This document shows positions 17,001 to 24,682 of a stretch of 32,541 nucleotides of DNA, in pieces. This DNA is from a virus: positions 1 through 32,541 of the IMG/VR virus record IMGVR_UViG_3300025810_000040, one strand, 5' to 3'. Made by a program: the position numbers and the translations under genes. The notes under the pieces are model-generated. The model made no database searches, was not told where the DNA came from, and saw nothing but the letters and a program-made list of their open reading frames with translations. Each line of letters opens with the position of its first letter. The first letter of the stretch is position 1.

Positions 17001-17455
17001 TGGTCAAACCCTACGCGGCTTTTTTGCGAAACCTCAAAGAGTTGTTGCTGTGCCAAGCCGAGTGCATACGTCGAGTCCGTTACGAGCTTGAGCCTGTTGT
17101 TTATCTGGGTGGATACGTCAAGGAGGTCAAAAAACTGCTTGACGACGATGGAAGTGCCAACAGCGGCAAACGCGCCTTTCAGCGCGGTAAAGTTGCGACC
17201 CATGCCCCCCGTAGCGTCACTGGCCTTTTTCGCCTTCCCTGCGAGCGCGTCAAACTCGCGCCCGGCCTTGTCTGCGCTTCGGCCTGTCTCTTTTAGTTCA
17301 TCCTTAAGACGGTCGAAATTGTCGTCAAGTTTATCGACAGATGTAGCGGTCTCCCGCGCCGACTTTTTAATGTCGTCAAGGGAGCGCGTGATTGCTCGCG
17401 CCCCCTGTTTCGTTCTGTCCTGTAACTCTATCGCAATGCCTGTGGTCGCAACCAT
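14021..17455 (-). CDS. Tail tape measure protein
   Basis: At 1144 residues it is the largest protein here. Residues 1-90 form a coiled-coil entry. About 90-290 match the tape-measure N-terminal domain (VSQKSRVGFDQTVDLYSRLA, GQGIASGTLRGEELNSVLEQ, LRALGAEGALTSETVV). A Gly/Thr/Ala-rich linker lies near 760-795. From about 850 onward come five 51-residue repeats containing (A)NKKRINPxDMF, SSIWSTYWSVFLL and GPDNV. It fixes tail length and is ejected during infection. It follows the frameshifted chaperone by 3 bases, the standard arrangement. Confidence 0.93.
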   Translation of the reverse strand: MVATTGIAIELQDRTKQGARAITRSLDDIKKSARETATSVDKLDDNFDRLKDELKETGRSADKAGREFDALAGKAKKASDATGGMGRNFTALKGAFAAVGTSIVVKQFFDLLDVSTQINNRLKLVTDSTYALGLAQQQLFEVSQKSRVGFDQTVDLYSRLARSSEELGLTQSELVDITETISQAITISGASAQAADAALMQLGQGIASGTLRGEELNSVLEQTPRLAQAIADGIGVSIGQLRALGAEGALTSETVVKAIQSQQGGVRTEFGKTSATVSQSMTVITNSLTKLVSKIDESAGVSNTFANALLGIADAIDELSKAEQRQGSVRANVRRRELADGSAERVGLFPEGQTFGFEPGGRGRARREQAQQAVAGQAQAQRDEALNELLFTVSEGFKDIATDVKAETELVKEAFIEGLKTRPATTGPRPIRPTATGPSLVGPASFAVDERVFSFEQNLKNVSTFREIEAAAIDATIDAIRRFNPELAEFADAGQDIYDAFTSGNVAAQITSVANGLFLLLDTFFGISDSGEKARRALEDLNRALEQADRSAQSVIESLFFEDIAQGQQRIFTVFEDFFALLNQGAIDIGNVTGAVNDLPETQADAVRRIFDILAEFDVLGVGGTLEDFADSVAYSEQRFVAAVEASFGSFDEFEKIFLQTFGDTGSFAEVATQFFDTSEAFDHLRDSAEDATTAVDRLSAAEQAATRLRINAQEIALRTQLSQEFRRAGSDVFEQRAAYNRFQQAVRQLQYMGRAGAALTGGGGGAGASTTAATTTATGGTTATTTGTTTAGVSPINATVAINAAMVTPNQLVQLPSEQDMESYYSAELLPVLSDPVAPILSQFSDNIRANKVRIYPWSLFDVPSTSVWSSYWSRFLLARADTEQTGPDSVAAQILDNVRANKKRINPEDMFIVPTSSIWSTYWSVFLLGRADTPEVGPDNVSAQVLDNARANKKRINPDDMFIVPTSSIWSTYWSVFLLGRADTGEHGPDNVAAQVLDNAIANKKRINPTDLFSIASGDDFRSFWQQGLNSVVVTDEYGPGAAIAYTKEYTANRKLDIKPTDLFSTPSVLDFFFLFADMVPNITTGLNAVLNNLPIVPVDVANLIDFDASGLSEAINNAVKEAVSDRSYDEPQRLGFTSGRA
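14150..14908 (-). repeat. 153-bp tandem repeats in the tape measure gene
   Basis: Units of exactly 153 bp (51 codons) begin near 14908, 14755, 14602, 14449 and 14296. The second and third are nearly identical at DNA level (CCAATAGGTAGACCAAATAC recurs at 14528 and 14681 on the plus strand). The first and last are diverged. The length in frame points to recent unit duplication. Confidence 0.88.
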
Positions 17456-17458
17456 TTT

Positions 17459-18234
17459 TTATCTCTTTGGCTTATTTGCTTTTGTCTTTTCGTTTAACTT
17501 TTTGACCGTAAGGTCAATGTAAACGCGATCAACTGCGGATAATATACGCCAAAAGCGGTCAAAGTCCTCAAGGTCGTCGGGGCCGTATACCCGCGCATAA
17601 TTGACGACCGAATCAAACGGGATGCTCGACGGATACGCGCCCCCCATCCCTGCACTAATATAAGGTCTTCCGGCTGATAGCGCATAAAACGCCTCAAGAA
17701 TCCAAGCATTATCCGAAAAGGGTTGTGGCTTGCTGTCAAGAGCCTTACGAGTTGCGGCTGTTTCTTGGCCGCGTTCGCGCTTTCGCTCTAATCTTTCGGC
17801 GTGTTGCCCCCACTCGATTTGCCACTCGACGACTTCGGAGAGTTTTTTGAGGACTCCTCAACCTCCGTCTGGCGAAAGACCGCTTGCTCTCCGGCAACGG
17901 TCAATATATCCTCGCGGAAGTCTTTAAACTCACTGATTAACTTTAGCGCATTATCTGACGAATAGGGCAACGCTTTGCCCTCGTATTCTACGCCCTCCCA
18001 ATCAACCAGAATCGTCTCAGAGATGCACTTGTTCAGTATCTCGCCCTGCACATCCTCGGGCAATAGCCCACGGTCCCGCAGGTGGCGATGGGGCTTGAGA
18101 AGGGCTTGAAATCTTTTTTGATACGCAGGGTTGCCGAGTCGGGCGACCTTAAGCCGCGTCCCTTCGGCCCAATCAATCCAAACGCCTTCGGCCTCGCCGG
18201 TTTCGTCCGTTCGGTAATGCTTTGCAAAATCCAT
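17459..18234 (-). CDS. Tail assembly chaperone GT, made by -1 frameshift
   Basis: A ribosome slipping at A AAA AAC (17842-17848, minus strand) leaves the chaperone after Asn131 and enters a frame open to 17459, adding 127 residues for a 258-residue fusion. The added part begins LSEVVEWQIEWGQHAERL and includes NAWILEAFYALSAGRPYI, IPFDSVVNYARVYG and a basic end. It has no good start of its own before the slip, and its codon use is like real genes. This matches the lambda G/GT arrangement, where the T domain binds tail tube protein and tape measure to guide tail assembly. It ends 3 bases before the tape measure start. Confidence 0.88.
17788..18234 (-). CDS. Tail assembly chaperone, G form
   Basis: 148 residues. 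It opens MDFAKHYRTDETGEAEGVWIDWAEG, typical of tail chaperones that begin with a short strand pair describing a modified target. It then forms a helical body (LLKPHRHLRDRGLL, ILNKCISETILVDWEG, ALKLISEFKDFREDIL) and ends in a Ser/Lys/Gly tail (KSSSGKSSGGNTPKD) that looks like the unstructured terminus left when no frameshift occurs. Located between the tail tube and tape measure genes, as expected. The start follows AAGAGGTTTTCTT, with a purine-rich ribosome site. Confidence 0.88.
   Translation of the reverse strand: MDFAKHYRTDETGEAEGVWIDWAEGTRLKVARLGNPAYQKRFQALLKPHRHLRDRGLLPEDVQGEILNKCISETILVDWEGVEYEGKALPYSSDNALKLISEFKDFREDILTVAGEQAVFRQTEVEESSKNSPKSSSGKSSGGNTPKD
17842..17848 (-). promoter_or_regulatory. 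A AAA AAC -1 slippery heptamer
   Basis: In the chaperone frame the codons are TCA AAA AAC, giving the X XXY YYZ heptamer A AAA AAC. The -1 frame is open from just upstream through to the tape measure gene and the zero frame ends 54 bases on. Six consecutive A on the minus strand are present. An internal GAGGAG (17853-17858) lies 4 bases upstream and could act as a stimulatory Shine-Dalgarno-like element. Confidence 0.88.
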
Positions 18235-18261
18235 AAGAAAACCTCTTGTGTAGGGTTGGTT

Positions 18262-18294
18262 GGTGGGTGCGCCACCCTACGAAGCGCACCCACC
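18262..18294 (-). other. Perfect hairpin after the tail tube gene
   Basis: GGTGGGTGCGC (18262-18272) and GCGCACCCACC (18284-18294) form an 11-bp perfect stem with an 11-base loop in the 110-bp gap between tail tube and chaperone genes. No T-run follows on the minus strand, so it is more likely a 3' stabiliser or partial attenuator than a full terminator. Confidence 0.75.
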
Positions 18295-18344
18295 TATCCG
18301 GCCAGATTTTTAGGTGTAGGGTCTGGGGTTACTGATTAAACTGC

Positions 18345-19532
18345 TTAGGTCTGGGTGCGAGAGATGACAATCGTTTTCTCTGCGCTACCGGAGCCATGCG
18401 ACCCACCCGGCTCTGCGGCAAAGTCGAATGAGAGCATTACGTCGCCGTCTAGACCGGGGTTAGTTCCCGGCTCCGTCGTGAAGGCGACCTGTGGCAGGTC
18501 GATCAAAAAGCGGTCATCATTGCCCAAGTCGATGGAGAAGGAGAGAGCCTGCTTGGTGAAGTTCTCCCAGTCCGTGTCTAAGGCCCAAGTGTTGTCATCA
18601 AGATAGACCGAGAAAGAACCGGTGACCTCGGGACTACCCTGCGGCATACGCGTCCGCTCAAGCGATCCCAAGCCTTTCGCGGGGCGGTTCGGAATTGAAA
18701 CATTTAGCGACAACTCCATAACATCGTAAGAGACTGCCGTGCCGCCGATCCAGAGCGCACCGAAACCGTCAACCTCGCTCGCCACATCTTCAGAAGCCGC
18801 CGCGTTGACGGTCCCGCTACCGGCCTTTGACGATGCCTGTGCGCGGTCCTTGCCGTCGAACGCTATTGAGGCAGTAATAATGCCGCCGGGCGTTTGATTG
18901 AGCGAGAAGGCATTGAGCCGCGCACCCGTCATAAGGTGATAGCGGTCGGTCAAGTCTTGGTATTGCTGTTGCAAGGAGTAGCTGTGTTCCGTGCTACCCG
19001 ACCAAACATAGGACCCTTCCATCGTGATGGAATCCCCTGCCGCCTCATCGGTTAAGGTCGCACCAGTAACGCCCAAGCTATTAGCGGCAATAGTGGAGAC
19101 CTTAAACCAACCATTGTTCCCTGCGGTCGTGAATCCACTGACGTAAATCCACTGACCTTTGGCAATGTTAGACGCGGTAAAGTCGGTAGACGACGAGGTA
19201 AACACATTGCCGGAATTGACTGCGGCTATATCTGTTGCCGCAGAGACCGACGCGCTCGTTGACCAATCTGCGTCCGAGCGAACAGCCGAGCGCATAAAAT
19301 CGTCGTACGTCTGCGCGGCCAGCTCGAAATCGTAGTTTGCTGTCGGCGAGATGCCGACGCGCTTACTGTCGGCAAGTTGTGCGTCCGAGCGCACCGTCTG
19401 CGAGCGCACTGTCTCCACGCCGTACGCCATCGCGCCGCCCGTAATCGGGAAGGCCTCAAAGTCGTTGGATGGCGTTGTCCCCCAAGTAGACTCTCGCGTA
19501 TAGGAGACTTGTATCTGGTTACTATCTGCCAT
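18345..19532 (-). CDS. Major tail tube protein
   Basis: 395 residues starting at ATG 19532. The N-terminal pattern (QIQVSYTRESTWGTTPSNDFEAFPITG) and the run SKRVGISPTANYDFELAAQTYDDFMRSA are characteristic of long tail-tube proteins of the Phage_tube_2 kind. The middle holds Ala/Ser/Thr-rich beta segments, and the C-terminal part has FSVYLDDN and LPQVAFTTEPGTNPG, with a last strand near SFDFAAEPGG. Subunits stack as hexamers to form the tube. At nearly 400 residues it is larger than compact tubes such as lambda gpV, implying an inserted or Ig-like domain around 90-160. It lies between terminator and chaperone genes as expected. Confidence 0.85.
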   Translation of the reverse strand: MADSNQIQVSYTRESTWGTTPSNDFEAFPITGGAMAYGVETVRSQTVRSDAQLADSKRVGISPTANYDFELAAQTYDDFMRSAVRSDADWSTSASVSAATDIAAVNSGNVFTSSSTDFTASNIAKGQWIYVSGFTTAGNNGWFKVSTIAANSLGVTGATLTDEAAGDSITMEGSYVWSGSTEHSYSLQQQYQDLTDRYHLMTGARLNAFSLNQTPGGIITASIAFDGKDRAQASSKAGSGTVNAAASEDVASEVDGFGALWIGGTAVSYDVMELSLNVSIPNRPAKGLGSLERTRMPQGSPEVTGSFSVYLDDNTWALDTDWENFTKQALSFSIDLGNDDRFLIDLPQVAFTTEPGTNPGLDGDVMLSFDFAAEPGGSHGSGSAEKTIVISRTQT

Positions 19533-19549
19533 TATTTTATCCTCTATTA

Positions 19550-19984
19550 TTACGCCATTAGGTCGTATCTGAACGGCGTGTTAATGTTCACTTGATAATA
19601 CGGGTCGTCTCCCTCGCGCCCAACAGGGACAACGCTTGACGCTTTAAAAACAACGCCACTTATTGTTATACCGCGCAGAGCTGTGCCAACGTCGTCGGCT
19701 ATTGCCAGAGCAGTATTTGCGCCCTCATCGGTTGGCGTAAACACCTGCACTAAAATATTGCCAACCTGTCTCCATCGTCGGTTACTCGTCCCGCCGATAG
19801 ATGCTTGTAGCTGTTCGCCCCCCTGCACCCCAATTCGCGCCCATCCTTGATCGGTTGCAGGGTTAAAGTCGTCTAATGGGTCGAACGGCATATTCGGCCA
19901 CGCTATCGGCACCAAAGGCCGGAGCGTATCCATTTGACCCTTGAAGCGGGTCAAGATCGTGTCATAGGTGTCGGAGAAACTCAT
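19550..19984 (-). CDS. Tail terminator protein
   Basis: 144 residues. It begins SFSDTYDTILTRFKGQMD, then IAWPNMPFDPL, WARIGVQGGEQLQASIGG, RWRQVGNILVQVFTPTDEG and a helical ALAIADDVGTALRG. This is the DUF4128/gpU-like layout, with a helix, 'WPN' loop and central 'G.(I/V)..VQ(V/I)F.P.G.G' strand. It caps the tail tube and joins it to the head. The start ATG overlaps the previous stop (ATGA, 19981-19984). Confidence 0.8.
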   Translation of the reverse strand: MSFSDTYDTILTRFKGQMDTLRPLVPIAWPNMPFDPLDDFNPATDQGWARIGVQGGEQLQASIGGTSNRRWRQVGNILVQVFTPTDEGANTALAIADDVGTALRGITISGVVFKASSVVPVGREGDDPYYQVNINTPFRYDLMA

Positions 19985-20427
19985 AAATCACGCCTTAATG
20001 TTATGGCTTGCTGAACCTCTGCAATAGATATAGCGACCATTCCCTGCGGGGCTTGGTCACTCCATGTGCCTGTTTCAAGGCGATTGATATAAGGCAAGTT
20101 GTTAGTGATCCAAATATCTTGCCCCTCTTGGGCGTTTCTTAGTATCGCCGCCCCTTTAGCCTTAGCACGACCGGCAACGGCTGACTCCTGCCTCCCTTGC
20201 GGTATTTTGTCGGTGTTGGCGTATGAGGTTTCACCAAGCCGGGGCGATGAAAGAGAGACCTGCCAGTTGGCCCGCGCTCGGCCCGTATCGACCGGGGTGC
20301 GGTCTACAATGCGCGAGAGTAGGTCAAGGGCCACCGCTCGCTTGACTTGGTTGGCGTTCTCTTGTGCCGCCTCTAATGCTTCGGCAAGTCCAAGACTAAA
20401 TATTTCAATATTGCGCTCGTTCGACAT
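19981..20427 (-). CDS. HK97 gp10-like tail completion protein
   Basis: 148 residues with the family signature: an N-terminal helix (LAEALEAAQENANQVKRAVALDLLSRIV) leading into DRTPVDTGRARANWQVS, where PVDTGR.R..W is the diagnostic block, and a C-terminal ITNNLPYINRLETGTWSDQAP. Members complete the neck side of the tail. The start shares TAATG with the upstream stop and the stop overlaps the tail terminator start. Confidence 0.88.
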   Translation of the reverse strand: MSNERNIEIFSLGLAEALEAAQENANQVKRAVALDLLSRIVDRTPVDTGRARANWQVSLSSPRLGETSYANTDKIPQGRQESAVAGRAKAKGAAILRNAQEGQDIWITNNLPYINRLETGTWSDQAPQGMVAISIAEVQQAITLRRDL

Positions 20428-20792
20428 TAGGCCCGTGTATGTAGGTAATGTATTACGTCCGTCGCTCCGGCTCTTACCGTCTTGACGGCGATCACTTCCA
20501 ACTTCTTAGAGTCGTCTACGAACTCGTCGCCGGGTTCGGGCGTAAAGTCGCCGTTATCGCCTTTGGCCGCTATGATATATTGCCGGTCTGAGTCCTTGAC
20601 GACAACGCCGTCCCTCTGCGAGTGCGTGAAGTCGTCAAGGATGCCGTAAACGCTTTGGTTCGTCGTTGCGGTAGACTGCACCTTCCACGGCGTAGCTGAG
20701 ACGGGAGTCTGCGTGTCTCTGTTTATGTCGTACGTTGTGCCGAGGTTTTTTATGAGCCTCAAGGCCATGTCTGCCTTTGCCGCTGTATTCAT
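20427..20792 (-). CDS. Head closure (stopper) protein
   Basis: 121 residues. It starts with a helix (MALRLIKNLG), then strands (TYDINRDTQ, WKVQSTATTNQSVYGILDDF), VVVKDSDRQYIIAAKGD, an EPGDEFVDD turn and a final IAVKTVRAGATDVIHYLHTRA strand. This size and strand order fit a small neck stopper placed between connector and tail completion genes. Motif evidence is weak, and gene order carries much of the assignment. Confidence 0.65.
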   Translation of the reverse strand: MNTAAKADMALRLIKNLGTTYDINRDTQTPVSATPWKVQSTATTNQSVYGILDDFTHSQRDGVVVKDSDRQYIIAAKGDNGDFTPEPGDEFVDDSKKLEVIAVKTVRAGATDVIHYLHTRA

Positions 20793-20803
20793 TTAAACGC
20801 CCT

Positions 20804-21310
20804 CTAAGCCCTGTCTAAGTCGCCCGTCATCGCGCCGCGCCATGTTCCCAGACCGCCGAGGATACGCATCAGAATGGGCAAATAAGGCTCTACAGAGGCA
20901 CCAGAGAAATACTCAACGCGCACGGGGCCGACCTGCTCCATTTTAGTATCGCCGCCCCTGTCGTAGTTCTCGTTAAGGGGCTTGCTGATATGTAGTAGGG
21001 CAAGCTCACAGGTCGCTTGTCGGACGCGCTCCGGCACGGAGTTGGTCGCTATTGTGCGGTCCTCGTTATCGGTCGCATCTGACCGCGGCCAACTTAGCGA
21101 CTGTGTTAGGCTGAACACCTCGCCCGTCCACTTAAACATCCCGTCAAGGGTCGTTGTCGCATAACGAAGCGCGCCCTCTTTAACATCAAGTTGCGAGTTC
21201 GGCCAGAGTTGAGGGTCGCTGTGGTTCTCAAAGTACGTTGTAGCGTCGGCCACCGATATATAGCTGTCGGCATTGGGGACGACAGAACCGTCCTCTACAA
21301 TAAGAGCCAT
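20804..21310 (-). CDS. Head-tail adaptor, DnaT-like domain
   Basis: 168 residues opening MALIVEDGSVVPNADSYISV, the typical N-terminus of phage adaptors annotated as 'DnaT-like'. The central DVKEGALRYATTTLDGMFKWTG with LSWPRSD and VPERVRQATCELALLHISKPL matches the helical adaptor body. It would dock under the portal. The start ATG 21310 directly follows the stop of a 57-residue gene. Despite the family label, no replication role is implied. Confidence 0.8.
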   Translation of the reverse strand: MALIVEDGSVVPNADSYISVADATTYFENHSDPQLWPNSQLDVKEGALRYATTTLDGMFKWTGEVFSLTQSLSWPRSDATDNEDRTIATNSVPERVRQATCELALLHISKPLNENYDRGGDTKMEQVGPVRVEYFSGASVEPYLPILMRILGGLGTWRGAMTGDLDRA

Positions 21311-21484
21311 TTATTTATCCTCGTCCGCTTTGCTTTCCGACTTTTTGCCGCGGAGTGAAACCCGCTTTTTTGGCTTGGCTTTTTCTTCGCTGTAGCCTTC
21401 ACCTTTCCAGTATTTTTCCGCATCCGATCCGGCATCAACAACCACCGTCTCGTCACCCTTGTATAGTTCTTTAGTTTCCATCAT
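21311..21484 (-). CDS. Small Lys/Glu-rich protein between coat and connector genes
   Basis: 57 residues beginning at a double ATG (21484 or 21481). Acidic first half (KELYKGDETVVVDAGSDAEKYW) and basic second half (KAKPKKRVSLRGKKSESKADEDK). The stop TAA directly abuts the ATG of the connector gene. Small proteins of this charge pattern recur between coat and connector genes in phages with a similar head module. The function is unknown; a decoration or connector-associated role is possible. Confidence 0.7.
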   Translation of the reverse strand: MMETKELYKGDETVVVDAGSDAEKYWKGEGYSEEKAKPKKRVSLRGKKSESKADEDK

Positions 21485-21498
21485 TGCCCCTAATTTTT

Positions 21499-21533
21499 AG
21501 TGAGGGGCAGAAGTCGCCCCCCTGCCCCTCACT
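21499..21533 (-). other. Perfect hairpin after the major capsid gene
   Basis: AGTGAGGGGCAG (21499-21510) and CTGCCCCTCACT (21522-21533) give a 12-bp perfect stem with an 11-base loop, 26 bp after the capsid stop in the direction of transcription. AAAAATTAG rather than a T-run follows on the minus strand. A likely mRNA 3'-end stabiliser or attenuator that favours coat protein. Confidence 0.8.
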
Positions 21534-21558
21534 GATAAAATTGGCCCAATCCGAGAGA

Positions 21559-22668
21559 TTAGCCCAACACGCGGGTCAACAAGTCGCCCTGTATAACCTT
21601 TGCGCCACAAAGTACGTCAATGCTGATCGTGTCGGTCTTGGTCGAGCCGTCATAATCAAAGACGATACGCAGACCCAAGCCACGGTCGGCAATATACTCA
21701 GCGCGAGCCGCGCCCGAGGGTAGTTCCAAAGGAACAACCGCGTAAGACAGCCCGTTGGGATGTCCGGCGATGTTGATCTGGTGGTCGGTCGTCTCAAACG
21801 TCAGAGCGGCGTTGTCAGCAACAGCGGCACCCAGACCGGTCTCCTCAATCGTGATAGAGGTTGAGCCGTTGGTCGAAAGGACAACGTGCTGTTTGCTGTC
21901 ACCCGCAACCGTAAAGACATCACCGGCAACGATCGTATTGCTACCTGTGTCAACGGTCAAGGTCGTCGCACCTGCGGCAAAACCGGCACCATTATTGATG
22001 AGGTAGCCCGTCGGTCCGTTGGTGTCGTGCGTGGCGATGTTCTGGTCCATGTAGTAATCCATGCCCAGAATACGGCCCATGCTCGCCTCACGGAGTGCAG
22101 AACCATCGTCGCCGCGTTGATCGGCCTGTAAGACCTGCGTGACGTTGCCGAGCATATCCGCTTTCGCTTGGCTGTCGAGTATACACATACGGCCACGCGT
22201 CGGCACCTTGAGGTCGTCGAGTTTCTTGACAACGCCAACCATGTCAGCTAATGAGTCGGGCGGGTCTCCGGCAGTCCCAACAAAGTTGGGAATCTGGGAA
22301 CCCTTACCGAGGATATAGCTGTCGATGCTCTGGGCGATAGCGACAACGGCGGGTTCGAGCAACTGCTGACGGAAGTTTTCGAGGTCGAGCGTCCACTGCT
22401 TTGACGTAACGGCAAAGGTTACGTCAAAATGCTTTTCAAGCGTCAAGTCGCGGCTCGATTCGGTCGCGTCTTGCGTTGTGGTCGTGGTCGTGAACTCTTG
22501 AGCCGTAAAACTCGCGGGGCCACGTACAGCGATTGTGTCGCCGACCTTCGCGCCGCGAAACTCGTCAGCATATCCACGGTTGAATAGATTGGCCGCCACC
22601 AGTTCATTCTCAAGAATCAACAAAGCTTCGCGACCGATAACACTGGGTGTTAGAAACGTATTAGCCAT
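21559..22668 (-). CDS. Major capsid protein, P22 coat type
   Basis: 369 residues starting MANTFLTPSVIGREALLILENE, the characteristic beginning of the P22 gp5-like coat family. Supporting blocks are GAKVGDTIAVRGPASFTAQEF, HFDVTFAVTSKQWTLDLENF (helix before the peptide-binding groove) and the C-terminal ALTFETTDHQINIAGHPNGLSYA. It would adopt the HK97 fold and build the shell with the scaffold gene just upstream. The gene stands alone between two gaps, with a hairpin on its downstream side, fitting high expression. Confidence 0.88.
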   Translation of the reverse strand: MANTFLTPSVIGREALLILENELVAANLFNRGYADEFRGAKVGDTIAVRGPASFTAQEFTTTTTTQDATESSRDLTLEKHFDVTFAVTSKQWTLDLENFRQQLLEPAVVAIAQSIDSYILGKGSQIPNFVGTAGDPPDSLADMVGVVKKLDDLKVPTRGRMCILDSQAKADMLGNVTQVLQADQRGDDGSALREASMGRILGMDYYMDQNIATHDTNGPTGYLINNGAGFAAGATTLTVDTGSNTIVAGDVFTVAGDSKQHVVLSTNGSTSITIEETGLGAAVADNAALTFETTDHQINIAGHPNGLSYAVVPLELPSGAARAEYIADRGLGLRIVFDYDGSTKTDTISIDVLCGAKVIQGDLLTRVLG

Positions 22669-22698
22669 GCTAAAAAATCCCTCTTTTTATTATAGGCA

Positions 22699-23493
22699 TT
22701 AAGCGGGGATTAGTCCCTGCTCTCGTGCCTGTCTGTATTCAGTTAACGACATTGATGAAACCTCATCTGGCGTTAGTTCACGCCGCGCACCACCCTGCTG
22801 AGTCGTGCTATCTGGTGTTGTTCCACCTCCAGAGTGACCATTGGCCTTGAATGCCACCGCGAGGTCTGGGTCGTTTCTGCGCTCTGCTACGAGGTCAGCA
22901 AACCCCATAGGAGTTAAGTCTTGGCCCTTTATTCGCGGCGTTCCTTCGCCGTCAACGATCTCCACAACAACCTTACCATCTTCGTCAGTTCGTGCGCGGA
23001 CTTCGTTCTTGAGTATCGGCATCAAAAGGCGCGGATTTCCTCCGGCCTCTATGATTGCGTTTTGCAACTGGCTGTCAATTAATAAATCTTTGATCTGCTC
23101 CATACGAGCGTCGGCAAGGCTTTGTATGGGCGCGGTCGCCTTTTCGACATTCTCGCGAGCGGATCGTTTGACTGCATCAAGTTCGGCCTTCATCCGAGAA
23201 ATAGCCTCGGATTCCTCGCCTTGTGAGATTTGCATTGACTCCAGTTGGTTTAACGCCTCGGCCAACTCTTGTGGGCTTCGCCCTATTGCAGAGAATTGCT
23301 TAAGGCCTTCCTCTGCTTTAGTCGCCCGGTCTTTGAGTTTGCCGAGCGTGGATTTAAGCCCTTGCACATTTTCCAACGCGTATCCGCTCTCGCCGGACAC
23401 TGACAAAATATAACCACCCGCGTCTGATTCCGCATAATATTCTTTCACGTTATCCGGTATATCTTCAGCAGACTCATATATAGGTTTAAGCAT
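22699..23493 (-). CDS. Scaffolding protein
   Basis: 264 residues from ATG 23493, which follows GAAGGGGATGCA. A TTG nine codons earlier is possible but lacks that site. The N-terminal part reads LKPIYESAEDIPDNVKEYY, typical of phage scaffolds, followed by a long acidic coiled coil (GLKSTLGKLKDRATKAEEGL, ISRMKAELDAVKRSAREN) and a C-terminal segment of low complexity (GHSGGGTTPDSTTQQGG). It would organise coat subunits and leave the prohead. No protease motif is seen. Position immediately before the coat gene supports the call. Confidence 0.8.
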   Translation of the reverse strand: MLKPIYESAEDIPDNVKEYYAESDAGGYILSVSGESGYALENVQGLKSTLGKLKDRATKAEEGLKQFSAIGRSPQELAEALNQLESMQISQGEESEAISRMKAELDAVKRSARENVEKATAPIQSLADARMEQIKDLLIDSQLQNAIIEAGGNPRLLMPILKNEVRARTDEDGKVVVEIVDGEGTPRIKGQDLTPMGFADLVAERRNDPDLAVAFKANGHSGGGTTPDSTTQQGGARRELTPDEVSSMSLTEYRQAREQGLIPA

Positions 23494-23569
23494 TGCATCC
23501 CCTTCGGTAGATACCTGCAACTCGGCAGGGTTTCAAGTGATACGGGCGACTCGCGCCTGTATTATTTTA

Positions 23570-24682
23570 CTACGCCCTCTTTCTTTTTTCAAGGGCTTTT
23601 AGTTGCGGGAGTGTTAAGAGCTTCCCGTTGTTATTAGTGAACTCATTTATTTTTATCTTGTTTCCCCTAAAAAGGGCCGCTCGACTCGGGCCGAGGATTT
23701 GGTCTTGCACCTCTTTAGGTTGTCGCCGGAGCCATTTATTGTAAGTGACATCCGACGGGACTGCACCGTTCATTGAAGCGCGAGCACCGACCGGCGCGTC
23801 AGCCACATCAAGCCCCAACTCGCGGTAGCTTTTTAGGACCGGTGTCATTGTGCACCGGCAATTTATGTGAGCCGGTGGCTGACGGTGCGCCGTGCCGGGC
23901 TTAAAGACTTTACCGTCAAGCCCTCCGCACTCGGGGCAGGTGCGCGTGTCTAATGTCGCCACCCATTTTATGCCCTTTATAATATCGTCGTTCTGGGCGA
24001 AGGTCTCCTGCCGGGCCGCGTTCGAGACGTTGTTTATTGAGGTTCGGACGATGGCCTCGGCCTTGCGGCGCGTCGTGTAGAGGATGCCGTCAGTAAATTT
24101 ATTAGCCCTCGTTCCGCGCACCCTCTGCACCATCTGCCCGACCGTCTGCCCCTCTGCCGCGCCCAGTCTTATAGCGCGTTCGAGTTCCTCCTGTGTTGAG
24201 CGTTGTAGTTTACTAAACCACTCCGTCAACGGGGTGCCCTCTATCGGCGTATTGATAGCGATAGACCGCAACAACTCAGCTGACGGTATGGTTGTATCTA
24301 AGACGACCGGAGAGGCCTCGTCAATTAGATCGGCCACCCAGTCGGCCTCATCCCGCGAAAGTTCTGCCAGTAGCGGAGTCAAGCCTTGCCGGGCTTCCCG
24401 GAACCGTCGCTCGTTTATTGTGCGTAGATACCCAAACAACTTTTTCATTCGCGCCGTCGTCGCCACGCCCGGGTCAACGCCCAACTGCCCAATCTTCTCA
24501 TAGCGTCGAATTAACTGCGCGAGGATATCTTGCTCCATGTCGTCAAGCAGTGCGTTGATCTTTTTGACTTCTGTCCCGCCCAACTGTTGCAAATATGCTT
24601 GATGACGGATAACGCGGTCCATGACCTCCTCGTTGAGCGTCAACGACTCGCCGAGGTCACGGATGTCAACTTGCTTGTTCAA
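23570..24682 (-). CDS. Minor head protein, Mu F-like
   Basis: 370 residues from TTG 24682, in a TTGA overlap with the portal stop and 6 bases after GAGGAG. The first 230 residues are helical. The C-terminal half holds the Mu F head-morphogenesis domain: RRKAEAIVRTSINNVSNAAR, then WVATLDTRTCPECGGLDGKVF and HRQPPAHINCRCTMTPV. The two Cys pairs and HxxCRC form the typical metal-binding core. It is related to SPP1 gp7 and sits in its normal place after the portal. It probably enters the capsid in few copies. Confidence 0.88.
   Translation of the reverse strand: MNKQVDIRDLGESLTLNEEVMDRVIRHQAYLQQLGGTEVKKINALLDDMEQDILAQLIRRYEKIGQLGVDPGVATTARMKKLFGYLRTINERRFREARQGLTPLLAELSRDEADWVADLIDEASPVVLDTTIPSAELLRSIAINTPIEGTPLTEWFSKLQRSTQEELERAIRLGAAEGQTVGQMVQRVRGTRANKFTDGILYTTRRKAEAIVRTSINNVSNAARQETFAQNDDIIKGIKWVATLDTRTCPECGGLDGKVFKPGTAHRQPPAHINCRCTMTPVLKSYRELGLDVADAPVGARASMNGAVPSDVTYNKWLRRQPKEVQDQILGPSRAALFRGNKIKINEFTNNNGKLLTLPQLKALEKRKRA

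Noticed and set aside
17494-17739. 81-codon leftward frame in the chaperone-tape measure gap
   Set aside because: It is in a different frame from the -1 extension, which has the conserved chaperone motifs and ends 3 bases before the tape measure.
23494-23520. TTG start nine codons upstream for the scaffold gene
   Set aside because: ATG 23493 has the better ribosome site (AAGGGG) and the family-like N-terminus begins there.
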